From Endoconidiophora laricicola (taxonomy: Eukaryota; Ascomycota; Sordariomycetes; Microascales; Ceratocystidaceae), in contig LXGT01000114.1 in assembly GCA_001640655.1 (NCBI GenBank), positions 1 through 64,000 on the forward strand: a DNA stretch of 64,000 bases, read 5' to 3'. Each line of letters starts with the position of its first letter. Position 1 is the stretch's first letter. Of the stretch, positions 36,327 to 45,837 are shown piece by piece. The notes beneath the pieces are model-generated. The model had not been told where the DNA came from. It did not search any database and worked only from the letters and a program-made list of their open reading frames with translations. Position numbers and translations under genes: made by a program.

Positions 36327-36562
36327 GTATCTTCACCTCATACAACAGCACAACCACATTCCTTTGGCAAACAGGGCTCACATACTTGTAAATGTGCGTT
36401 AGCCTTGCCGATTTTTGATATCTTTCATTATCACTACAACAAGCACATTTTACCTCTGTGTTTTTGATTTGATTGTTCTTAATCAAAAATTTGGGTTTCA
36501 TATTGTTTTCATATCGTTTCTGACGACTTCTAACAATCCAAATATCAGAGGATTTATCGAAA

Positions 36563-37342
36563 ATGGCCGAAGAACTCACTTTTGCCGATACTGACAGGGC
36601 CAAGCTCGAGAGCTACCTGCCATCGTCTCTGAGTCTGGATAGGATCAACAAGACTCTAGTCACTCTGACATTTGCTACTTCGCTCGATTCACAGCTGTCC
36701 TTGGCCCCTGGAGTTAGAACTTGCCTGTCAGGCCCTGAATCTAAGGCCATGACACACTATCTTCGCTACCGCCACGATGCTATCTGTGTCGGTGTCGGAA
36801 CTGTCATCGCCGATGACCCGGCTTTGAATTGCCGTATTGCTGGCTCAACCCACCAGCCTCGTCCTATTGTTATTGACCCCAAGGGCCGCTGGAATTTCAC
36901 AAGGGAGAGCAAGGTCTTCCAGGTTTGCCGAGCTGGAAAGGGCAAAGGGCCCTTTATCCTTATAACACCGTCTACTAAGCCGTCTGTAGAGAAGGTCGCT
37001 ATACTAGAAGAACATGGCGGCCGATTCATCACTATTGCAGTTGCAGAGGATAGCTGTCGCTTTCAGTGGCCTGATATCCTAGAGGCTCTCAAGGTAGCCA
37101 ACCTAACAAGTGTCATGGTTGAGGGCGGTGGCCAAATTATCAACTCTCTGTTAGATGTAAAGAGTCAGCACCTCATTGACTCGGTCATCATCACTATCGC
37201 CCCGACTTGGCTTGGTGAAGGCGGTGTTACTGTTTCACCACCTAGAGCAACAACTCAAGCTGGAGCAATTCCAGCCGCTCGCTTGTCAAATGTGGTTTGG
37301 CATCCGTTTGGCGAGGACGTTGTGCTATGTGGCCGGCTCTAA
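36563..37342 (+). CDS. RIB7: 2,5-diamino-6-ribosylamino-pyrimidinone 5'-phosphate reductase
   Basis: This intronless 259-residue protein is the fungal riboflavin-pathway reductase (RibD C-terminal domain family; yeast Rib7 is 244). It uses NADPH to reduce the ribose side chain of the pyrimidine intermediate to ribityl, the second step after GTP cyclohydrolase II. Motifs seen are TFATSLDSQLSLAPG (about 38-52), the substrate and cofactor region ICVGVGTVIADDPALNCR (about 75-92), RPIVIDPKGRW, and SVMVEGGGQIINSLL near residue 190. The bacterial deaminase domain is absent, as expected in fungi. The start follows a leader with few ATGs. It converges with the frames ending at 38134. Confidence 0.94.
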   Translation: MAEELTFADTDRAKLESYLPSSLSLDRINKTLVTLTFATSLDSQLSLAPGVRTCLSGPESKAMTHYLRYRHDAICVGVGTVIADDPALNCRIAGSTHQPRPIVIDPKGRWNFTRESKVFQVCRAGKGKGPFILITPSTKPSVEKVAILEEHGGRFITIAVAEDSCRFQWPDILEALKVANLTSVMVEGGGQIINSLLDVKSQHLIDSVIITIAPTWLGEGGVTVSPPRATTQAGAIPAARLSNVVWHPFGEDVVLCGRL

Positions 37343-38133
37343 GTATAACCCAGAGTTTACTTAGTAATATGGACCGAATTGTAGGATCTTTGAAACTAGA
37401 ATTATTGACACATATATCTACCATTAACCGCCTGTCTTTCATATTACTTGTGGCCCTGCCAGCGAATTTCCAACAAGCATGATAGGATATACAAGATCCC
37501 GTCACTAGATATGACAACTCGACTTGATATCAATAATATTCTTAGCCAGAGGCTCGAGATATATCGTCGTCCCCATGCTAGGAGACATAGAAAATCAGGA
37601 CCGACGCTCTAATCACTGTGTATAAACTTCTCTACGTCCAGCGTCTAGTCCAATTTGGGATTGCTCGAAGATGATGTAGTCCAGTTTGGTTTTGGTTGAA
37701 TATGATGTATAAATCTAATTTTTATACTTAAAACTTGTAATTTCCTACGCTATCTAACCCCTCTATATAAGATATCTATTGGTAGACACCTTGCGGTAGT
37801 GTATGGATTGTTGTTGCCACACTACTTTTGTGCTTCTCTGTTCAAGTCCCTCAGTATGGAACCGAACCTAACTCTTGAATTTAGCAGTGGTGGAACTTGG
37901 TATGTATCATAGTGTTGAATGCCCAAACACAGGTCCAGCCTAGTGCCTGTGCAGTTTTGAAACTAACTCCGCATCTTTTCTACAGCCATTCAGAAGAGTT
38001 CGCATATGCAATGACTCTATGATCCAAAGAGGTTGTATATAGTCTTTCTGAAAAACTATACTGAGCCCTGAGATCATGATGTATATACAAAACAATGATG
38101 GCAACCGTGACACCATTTGTTGGATATAGTTAA
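37343..38133. other. convergent spacer after RIB7
   Basis: This 791-bp AT-rich interval holds no gene. Around 37790-37860 it has weak tRNA-like words (TAGTGTATGG, then GTTCAAGTCCC) but no pairing stems, so no RNA gene is called. Confidence 0.45.
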
Positions 38134-39317
38134 TTACCAAAACATCCAACTTCTTTTGCGCCCAATGCCTCTTCCTTTGAACAACTTACTTGCTTTAGGA
38201 GATTCCTTGATACTTTCAACCTGCCGTGCCATTTGCTCTAGACTTTCGGGTTCCGAATCTGAAATTGGCGATTTAGTTGATCTGACTCGCCGCAAAGGAC
38301 AAATCGATGCCAACTTCAAGAGTCGGGGACTGATTGGTGGCAAAACTATGTCTTGATACTCGTCCTGGCAGTCCGTATACTCCGATGCGGTGTTCATGAA
38401 GTCTGAAGATATCGCTGTTGTAGGATGGATAATCACTCCTGATCCGACTCTTTCTAAACTATAATCAAGAAGGTCTTTGTCCCAACCGCTGCACATGGCA
38501 ATATCAACCAGCGTTGACTTTGAATCATCGTTGCTTGTGATTCGCTTCGACCATTCAGAGTCAACATCGCCAATGTGTATCATAGCAGTAGCGATAGTAT
38601 TCAAGGATGTTGAAACTTTGACGCCATATTCTGGCTCATTCGCAACCTGGTTTGGGAAGCCTGTATGATTGTAAGTTAACCGGATCATGAGGTAGTCGCG
38701 AGTGATATTTCCCAGTTGTAATTCAAGATCTTCAAAAAGATAGTCTGCCGTATTGGTCGTTATCGATGATTGCCGTAACTGTGGTCTTGGACGTGGCTGA
38801 ATCAGTACTTTGACAAGATAAACAACCGAGTTATCAGTTGCAAGAGTACTGTTTCATTTTAGTGAAATTTTCATTAAAAGAATCCAGAGTGACATGGCTT
38901 ACATACGGCTGTGGCGCATCTTCAATAATCTCCTCAACGAATGTTCCGGGACTGGGAATGAATTGCGTGTGGAGGTTGTATAAACATCCATACCATCCGT
39001 CTTCTGTTCAGTTTATTGTTAGCTTTAGTCATGGCGGAATTGGTAAAATACATACGGCCTTCGTAACGGCGTCTTTTGCCGATGCAGAGTTGCTGATCAA
39101 GAGGCCGTTCCATGATAAAAGCATCAACGCTAACGGGCGCTGCTAGCTTGGCAGTGACCTCGACAGCTACCCACAATGATACACTTGTGTCTTCAGGTAT
39201 CACATCTACTGCCGATGTTACTTTTACTTGAGGTACAAGAACAAGTGGGCTGGGTGCTTTTTGAAGAGGCGACTTGATGAGACTGTCAGTCGTTGCTGCG
39301 AGGCTAAGTTTAGACAT
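38134..39317 (-). CDS. uncharacterised fungal protein with a WVAVEV beta domain
   Basis: Three exons (39317-39056, 39003-38907, 38848-38134) with 52- and 58-nt introns give 357 residues from ATG 39317. I recognise only general resemblance to a family of uncharacterised filamentous-fungal proteins. Blocks seen are VSLWVAVEVTAKL (about 46-58), YNLHTQFIPSPGTFVEEI (about 97-114), VVYLVKVLIQPRPR, and DYLMIRLTYNHTGFPNQ, which suggest beta-sandwich folds rather than an enzyme. The C terminus is basic and ends RKRSWMFW. Both introns join exactly in frame. Only 12 nt separate its ATG from the UAG of the upstream reading frame, and the two are in the same frame, so the true N terminus may be the 39330-39638 frame if the UAG is read through or is an error. 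Confidence 0.72.
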
Positions 39318-39329
39318 GTTAGAAGCACT

Positions 39330-39638
39330 CTAAGCTTCATTGAACTGAACATTGACTGATGGTTGAAGTGAAACAGGAAATGGTGTGTTTCTGATGGCGG
39401 GCGGAATTCTGGGAGTAGGCGATGGAGAATGTCGGCATGGCTGTTCCCTGAACATTGAAACTCGTGGTGAATAATCCGCAAACCTGTTCATGCACTTGAT
39501 AGGACTAGAAGGGGCTGTACGGTAGATGGTACCAGGACTTGTTGTGGTTGACTCAGAATCCGTTGCATTTCCTTCAGTACTGCGCCTTCTTTTCTCTACA
39601 AAGAGAGTGGACAACCCACCGGGACCCGTAAATGCCAT
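39330..39638 (-). CDS. Ser/Pro-rich reading frame between two genes
   Basis: This 102-codon frame starts at ATG 39638 and ends at UAG 39332-39330. It is rich in Ser, Pro, Thr and Arg, typical of a disordered N-terminal region, with no known domain. It could be (a) the true N terminus of the downstream 357-residue protein, being in the same frame and separated by the UAG plus 12 nt; (b) the C-terminal exon of the membrane protein upstream, through a GTATGC donor at 39762 and a TTTGTAG acceptor at 39596, which joins in frame to give 299 residues; or (c) a separate cistron. No canonical donor exists within it that would remove the UAG. Confidence 0.5.
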   Translation of the reverse strand: MAFTGPGGLSTLFVEKRRRSTEGNATDSESTTTSPGTIYRTAPSSPIKCMNRFADYSPRVSMFREQPCRHSPSPTPRIPPAIRNTPFPVSLQPSVNVQFNEA

Positions 39639-39646
39639 AGAAGCGT

Positions 39647-40396
39647 TTAGGTAGACAAAGGACGAGGTTTGTTGATAGAAGTTTGGAGTGGTTGCAATTG
39701 GTGATCTTGATAATCAACAACGGAGTAATTGACAGGATCTGAGCGAGTAGTACTTTGCATACGAAGACCAGTGTTGTAGCTTGCCCGCAGCACAATGTTG
39801 ATCTCGGTAAAGGAAAGAGAAGAAGTTCTAGGCATTGAACTAGTCTGACTATGTCTTGGGTTCCCTGTGGAGTGGTGGATAGGCAACTGCTCAATAGGCA
39901 CTACGGAGCGATCGGGTATGGGAACGGAACCGGTGGTGTGATGTGTATGGCTGGAGTTGGCCGAATGATGGCTGCTAGAAGGGGTGTGGTCTGATAGGAT
40001 GGGTGCTTGGTGCTGAGGCTCAGATGCCACCGAGGGTGTGCTGGAGTTGGAATGTGAAGATGCGATTGGGGTGACCGGAGAGCTTGTATATGATGGTGCC
40101 GACTGTAGCACAAGATGCTGCGCAATGGCAACTTCGTACGGCGGAGCAGGAATGGGGTGGTTCGGCGTAACTGTAAATCTAGGGAGTTCGTAGGGCGGAA
40201 CAGGATCGACCGTAGGGGAATGCAGATCGCGATGGTGTCGGTTGAAGGAAAACGATCGGATTGAGCCGCTATCGAACGGAGCGCCAGCCTGGCGGAGGGC
40301 ATAGACTAGAACGCCAAAGCTAGCAACGACAATGAGAGCGACAAGTCCAGTATCTAATCCGGCTGGACTGGGAACGATAGTGGAATTACTGGACAT
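39647..40396 (-). CDS. single-pass membrane protein with Ser/His-rich cytosolic tail
   Basis: As an unspliced frame from ATG 40396 this is 249 residues; the codon 18 nt upstream used by longer readings is TTG. A short Ser-rich N terminus is followed by one membrane segment (TGLVALIVVASFGVLVYAL, about residues 16-34) and a long polar tail rich in Ser, Thr, His and Pro. Two similar motifs, PVPPYEL and PAPPYEV, occur in the tail 20-30 residues apart. I do not recognise the family; the layout is that of a small fungal plasma-membrane or endosomal protein. Its stop lies 8 nt before the ATG of the next same-strand frame. An alternative spliced form would replace the last 38 residues with the frame at 39330-39595. 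Confidence 0.6.
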   Translation of the reverse strand: MSSNSTIVPSPAGLDTGLVALIVVASFGVLVYALRQAGAPFDSGSIRSFSFNRHHRDLHSPTVDPVPPYELPRFTVTPNHPIPAPPYEVAIAQHLVLQSAPSYTSSPVTPIASSHSNSSTPSVASEPQHQAPILSDHTPSSSHHSANSSHTHHTTGSVPIPDRSVVPIEQLPIHHSTGNPRHSQTSSMPRTSSLSFTEINIVLRASYNTGLRMQSTTRSDPVNYSVVDYQDHQLQPLQTSINKPRPLST

Positions 40397-40681
40397 GTTT
40401 TGGAGAGACTCCAAGGTAATGGAATAAAAGTACTAAATATGGTGTAATGCAGGCATTGGCAATCTGGATGGCCTGTGGAAGAGGGAAGAGCTTCAATGTG
40501 CACGTTAATCAATGTAAACAGACCAGTTCATTCTCGTTAGATAATATAGGAAACCACCTACTCCGTAAGGCTCCATTAAGTAAACACATTTTCAAAAGAT
40601 ATCTCGATCACATGATTGTTGCTAGATAACTGAAGAACATCATATTTCATAAATCATAACACGGCAGAATAAACGTCGCAC

Positions 40682-41870
40682 TCAGACTTCCGCACCAATT
40701 GTTCGCATGAGGTTTTCCTTTGTCGTCTCCAGGTCCTGACCTTCGATCTGCAAAAAATGAATCTAGTATGAGAGCGGTTAGCAGTTGGACCACCTAGGTA
40801 TTGTTTATAGATCCACGACTTACCAGCTCTTCTGTGGGTGCTCCTCCTCCGTATAGGATGGATTCCTGGAGGCTGTGGTTTATATTTTGAGTGACTCTTC
40901 GCTCCCAGACGCCTTCCCAGTTCCACTGCGCAGGTTGTCTCGTGATAGACGAAGGGCTTCTAGGCTCAGAAACATCGTCTGTGGAAATAACGCTCTCTGC
41001 AATGCCGGGAGCGGCATCTCGGCCAAGCATCAACGCCTCTTTACGGTGTAATCTCCACGCATGCCACGCACCCTCATTGCCTGCGGCTTCTAGCGGGATA
41101 GAATCCAGCACGTCCTCATCATCAAAGGTGCTACGGATGTAGGCCAGTATATCATACACAGGCACAGCCTCCTTATCGGTGCGCGTGTAGCCCGGGCGCT
41201 CGCCTGCTGGCGTGGCGTGAGACATGGGTGTCTCGAAGATGCTGATGCTGCCTGAGTGGGCGCGGGCACCCTGTGACTGTTGGCCATTAGCTGCGCGGAC
41301 GGCATTGCGCGGTGGTGTAGCAAGGATCGGGTGACCGTCGCTCGGGATGCGCCGCGTGCGTCGCGGGAACCAGTTGGGGAAGCCATGGCGTAAGCTAAAG
41401 CCACCAGTTGGTAGATGGGCATGGTCGTTAGCGCTGACAGGATCTCCTTCGGAATAGCTCGAGGGTGGAGTGACGAGGGGGTGGAATATCTCGGATGTAA
41501 AGGTCACAAGTGGCGGCAGCCGTGGGAAGGCATCTGGGAACGAGATCTGGAAGCGCAGAACGGCAGACGAATATGGGCCTGTCAAGCAAATATTGAAACG
41601 TTAGTGTTTAATCTTCTTAACAGCTCTCCATGCTAATATAGCTGCTAAAGCTAAAATATACCTTTGCGCACAAACATCACGCCTACCCAGAGCGAGGGAT
41701 CGCCAGGTGTCAACGTGATAAAAACACTATCTGGACAAGCCTGCTTAAGACCAGCGCTATACAACTTCAGTTAGCTTTGTTTCTCCAATATTCAGTATCG
41801 CAACGTACAACTCGGCCATCAGATGCTGCTTTCGCATCGAGGGCAAGCTCGCCATTCGGAGCGTAGCCAT
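40682..41870 (-). CDS. inactive E2-like protein, FTS/AKTIP family
   Basis: Four exons (41870-41809, 41756-41662, 41578-40824, 40747-40682) give 325 residues. FTS (AKTIP) is a ubiquitin-conjugating-fold protein without the catalytic cysteine; with Hook and FHIP it forms the FHF complex that links early endosomes to dynein (FtsA in Aspergillus). The fold is seen in RKQHLMAEFAGLKQACPDSV, then LWVGVMFVRKGPYSSAVLRF, FPRLPPLVTFTSEIFHPLV; the position where E2s have HPN and Cys reads HPLVTPPSSY. The middle is low-complexity, then DILAYIRSTFDDEDVLDSIP forms the C-terminal helix. The last exon uses a GTAAGT donor at 40823 and a TTTTTTGCAG acceptor; ignoring it would add a false 10-residue end at 40794. 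Saccharomyces lacks this gene, so the organism keeps hyphal-type endosome transport machinery. Confidence 0.87.
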
Positions 41871-42901
41871 ATTGGGTGATGTGGGCTAGTGCCGATGTAG
41901 AGAAAAGGCGGTAGTTAATATATTATTCGGTGACAAGAAAACGTTCTGTGATGCAGAACTTGATATGTGACGAGATGCGCTAATTGATTGAGAGTCACAG
42001 TCTCAAGCAATTTATGAAAAGTCTTAGATAGATAATTAATGTAATGAATGTTTCGCTCTAAAACGCTTGACGTCAGATTCGTCTTAGCAGAATGATGCGT
42101 TGTTGGTGGAGATTTCAAGTCAAGTTTGGCTCGTCAATGCACCTCTGCTGAGGCTAGTCGAAAGAAACCCTTAGCTACCTCTCTGTTGGGTGTCCAGGGT
42201 TCTTTAGTAGCGGTGACTACTCAAAGCGGTGTGAAAGATAGTTTTCTGCCGGCACTATCTTCTCTTTAAAGATCAAGCACCAAGATGAGATGTAGTAGTG
42301 GGGTTAAAGTGTGGTTGCGATTAAACATTAATTGGCTTGAGCCTCATTTCACATGCCAATGCCGTCCTATATATATATACAGCTAGAGTGGTGCTATATA
42401 TGAGACACATATCTATTGAAAGGAATAATTATCCTGTTCTATAATCTATATTCGCATGAATCACATGCCCCCCGCCCTTTATACATCAACACAGACAGAA
42501 CGCAATAACAACAAGTAAACGAACCGATTGACTGTACGTGCTAAGAGCCATCCTCATACCATAACAATTATATCAAGAGGAAAATGAATTGCATGGTTCA
42601 AAGTAGACTTATACAACTCAAATATATCCAAAGTAATCACCTATTCATAGAAACATGAGAAAACAACACGCACTAAGGTCTGTCGTCCTGATCTTGACTA
42701 ATTACAATGCGTCGTCGTGTAATATGATATAGCAGGGATGAAAAAAATTGGATGGGAAATGTAAAATGATAGTGAAACGAAAAACAAAAGGGTGATAGGT
42801 ACAAATATAATACACACATGATAGTGCACACCAACGCCTAGACATACTAGATAGATGATGCGACCCTGATAGAAGAACAGAATGTGAACGACTCTACTGA
42901 A
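41871..42901. other. spacer between E2-like and carrier genes
   Basis: About 1 kb of AT-rich DNA holding the E2-like promoter (right of 41870) and the 3' end of the carrier transcript. A short (TA)n tract lies at about 42370-42379. No gene is seen. Confidence 0.45.
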
Positions 42902-44122
42902 TCAAATGTTCTTCTCCTCTTCAAGAGGCATGTAAATTTCTAATTGGCGTAGAAGCCGTTGGTAGAGAAAGAGCATAGTGCCGCTTTGAACGAATGTCCA
43001 CATCGTTCTGGGACCGACTCCACGGAACCAACCAGCAATACCCTCCGTTTTGTAGATAGCCTGGAGGCCCTTCACAACTGAAGAAGTTTCCAGGTTGATA
43101 GCTCCGGGTCTAGGCGTGTGTGTGGATGGTGACGATGTAGAGATCCCGCGCTTTTGACATGTGGTACTACTTGAGCTGGCGATAGAGCCGATAGGTACTG
43201 ATGGAGGTTCTGGAGTTGAGATCTGAGTCTGTAGGCGGGTTTTTACCACATCCAATGGTGTCGTGAGGAAACCAGCTAGGCCACCAGCGAAACCTCCGGT
43301 CAACATTTCCAAAGGTGCGCCTATGTCTCGGCCTTGCTTGTATTGTCTGGCCCAGGCACCAAACTGTTCCCAAAACATAAACTGAAGCGCAGAGAATGGC
43401 AGGTCACGAAAGAGCGTAGCCTTGAATCCATGGAATAGTGCAGAGAACCCTTCCTGTCTCACAAGAGTACGCGCCGCATCAATGGTGCCTCGGTAGTTAT
43501 ATCCTGATGCGAAATAGGGGTTGTTGTATCGACCTTGAAGTTGAAGACGAGTCTTCAAAACTTCTGAAGGTACGTAGACAATGGAAGCAGCGAAATCGCC
43601 AATGAAACCTGTGATACTTGTTAGATCATGTTGGGGGATAGCTGTAACCTTTATAGACTTAACTTACCAGCAGTAAGGTATGAAACATGTTTTTGCACGC
43701 CATGATCAATGAGAAATCTTTTGCTCCATTCATATGAACCAAAGAATAGAACCGTTCCGGGGAATGATCCCATTAGTGCTGCCTGCCAACCACCATACAG
43801 GCCTCTTCTGATTCCTTCTTGTCTCCATATAGTGTAGTATGTAGAACCAAGAGAGCTATATTTAGGGGGCATGTGAGGATCGCCTTGTTGACGTGTTTTC
43901 ACGGTGTCTAGTGAGTGCATGAGCATATCACCCGTTGAGCCACCCATACCGCCGGCTAGCATGGCCTAGTTATCAAAATGTCAGCACTTTGTTCTAGTGT
44001 TTCATAGACAATACTATATAAGAAAGACTCACATGCAGATATGGCGCCCGAGCCTCCTCCTCTGCGTAGCCAGCGTCCGGCCTTGAGCCTTGGGCATTCC
44101 GGCTACTTGATGGTCCTGCCAT
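42902..44122 (-). CDS. mitochondrial carrier, Mme1-like (magnesium exporter)
   Basis: Three exons (44122-44033, 43965-43668, 43608-42902) with 67- and 59-nt introns give 364 residues, the size of yeast Mme1/YMR166C (368), to which the sequence is closest by memory. Mme1 exports magnesium across the mitochondrial inner membrane. Three carrier repeats are present, with signatures HSLDTVKTRQQG (Pro replaced by Ser, as in Mme1), YVPSEVLKTRLQLQGRYNNP, and TTPLDVVKTRLQTQ. LFRDLPFSALQFMFWEQF and FRGVGPRTMWTFVQSGTM are subfamily marks. A Ser/Thr-rich loop of about 40 residues lies in the third repeat. Exon 1 encodes a polar 30-residue N terminus and is joined by a GTGAGT donor to GCC ATG CTA. Confidence 0.9.
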
Positions 44123-45237
44123 GGGCGGAAAGAAGGTCCAATGTAGCTAGAGGAGCCGGGATACGTCGTGGCTAGATTTGAGGTGAAGAACTGCGTAAGT
44201 TTTGCAAGCTGGAACGATACAGATGCGTACAGTATAAGCACTATTGGTGTAGGTTCTAGTTCGTATATATTCCGGGGTGAGCAAAAGCCAAAGCTTCTCT
44301 TGTTATCTGTACACAGAACCTGTGTCACAATTTTTGTTCAGATGTACAAAAATGGGCTTGCGAAAGGTCTCGAACTTGGATGTTTCGCGCGTGTCGCTTG
44401 AGATTGTTACTGCCACCAAGGCTTCGTCAGAATTATAACAGGATGCTAGGCGTAAGACTGGTCGGAAGTGGTATTGGCGTGGATATTGTCGTCGGATAAT
44501 CGTCGAGAGTAATAATTTCTTGAACAAAGTGGATTCAGAAGTCGAGAGGCAAGTGAGACCTTTGGCGTTGGAAAGAACAATGGAAAAATGGATATAGAGA
44601 AAGACCGTAAGCAACACAAACGCCGAATAGAGATCGTGAAGATTGAAGATAAGGAAACTTGAAAAAAAGTGTGGAAAAGAGATGCGCCCGTTTCGCCGTG
44701 GGTTCTAATCCGCACGTGCAGCAAGAACGCCGAAAAAAAATACAAGGAGTAGTAGTAGTAAGGAAAGCAGCAGTCCTGCACAGCGAACTAGATTTAATAA
44801 GAATTCCAAGGAGTTGTCAGTTATCGAAACAAGTTTATCGAGGTATCGACAAGGGGGCGGAGAACCGCAAAACTGCTTGAGGCAAAAGACTAGAGAAAAA
44901 GAGCCAACCCGTTCTTCTCATGGCTTGCTGACTCGTTAAACCAAGCCGCAGAAGAAGCCGAAAATCGAGGTTGTTCAAGGAACGGAGGCCGGCATTCTCA
45001 TTTGAAATCCACAATTATTATTTTTTTCTTCTTCCATCCACTTGATAGCGACTTGGCTCAGTGAGTTGCTAGCTATTGTGGGCCAAGCCTAAAATTGATT
45101 GCATCGATGACTAATCCTAGGGTATGTGATAGGGTTGGCCTCAGATCCAGCCGCCAATGCCAAGGTCTTCATATGATATTGAGAATATCGACTAGGCAAA
45201 TAGCAAGATGGAGTCAATTAAATTAGTTACTGGTCGT
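44123..45237. other. spacer between carrier and IMP2
   Basis: The part next to the carrier start reads C/T-rich on minus (about 44.2-44.8 kb), as expected for its leader. Frames of 99-111 codons there are chance readings of that leader. The rest is AT-rich with no gene. Confidence 0.45.
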
Positions 45238-45837
45238 CTAACGCCGCCGTTTTGATGGTTTCTTCCAGATCTCCCATTGGACCTTGCCGACGCGGTTCGG
45301 AGGCCAAATTATATACTCGGCTGTTCCTTCGATTAGCCTTGTAGAAATAGGACCGTAAGTATTGCTGTCCAGGCTGTTATTGGCATTGTCTCCCTCGACC
45401 CAAACATGGCCTCTTGGTATTTGTGTAAAAGGAAAAGCATATGGTTTTGCAGTGGCCACCACATCGGCCTCTAGGCCGATTATCCGTTTTACGGACTTTT
45501 TGTCTGGGTTTGTTGGAGATCTTTATAGTAAGCGGTGTAAGTAGGCTGATATGTATTCCAGGGAAGGCACAGACATGAAAACAAACCTGAATATAACAAT
45601 CATGCCACGTTCAAGGCGCTTTGAAGTGTTGTATTTCCAATTAATGACAGTATCTGTTGTCAAGGAAGCGTCTTTGTTAGGATTGAAGAATGGCCACATG
45701 GAAGAGCCGTTGATTTTTGTGACCGAAGCCACGTGTGTTTGGAAGCATGCGATAACTGGAAACCAGCCGAGAGTCCACAGCGAAAGGGCAACTGGGCTAA
45801 AAACTCGTTGGCGCCATTTGAAACCGGCAGAAGCCAT
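45238..45837 (-). CDS. IMP2: mitochondrial inner membrane protease subunit 2
   Basis: Two exons (45837-45587 and 45520-45238) give 177 residues, equal to yeast Imp2. It is a signal-peptidase I family serine protease acting in the intermembrane space with Imp1 to remove sorting signals from proteins such as cytochrome c1. A membrane segment lies at about 14-31 (PVALSLWTLGWFPVIACF). The catalytic serine is in NGSSMWPFF; the catalytic lysine is in KKSVKRIIGLEAD, restored by splicing. The conserved GHVWVEGDNANNSLDSNTYGPI block follows. The intron (66 nt) has a GTTTGT donor, the only clear departure from GTRNGN in this window. It ends WEIWKKPSKRRR. Confidence 0.92.

Larger units (their letters stand above)
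34128..36562. other. 2.4-kb spacer before RIB7
   Basis: Divergent intergenic DNA. The first 250 bp resemble a C/T-rich leader for the CYSTM gene on minus. 35.0-35.5 kb contains small palindromes (TGTCAATTGACA at about 35046-35057, CCGTTAAAATAACGG at about 35099-35113). There is a run of 12 C at 36315-36326. No coding region is supported; a 73-codon frame at 34813 has no features. Confidence 0.45.

Noticed and set aside
37786..37865. tRNA- or SINE-like words (TAGTGTATGG, then GTTCAAGTCCC)
   Set aside because: A- and B-box-like spacing is present, but the acceptor and T stems do not pair and no second copy was found.
39647..40396. PPxY ubiquitin-ligase docking motifs in the membrane protein
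   Set aside because: The motifs read xPPYE, without the residue between the prolines and tyrosine, so they do not match PPxY.
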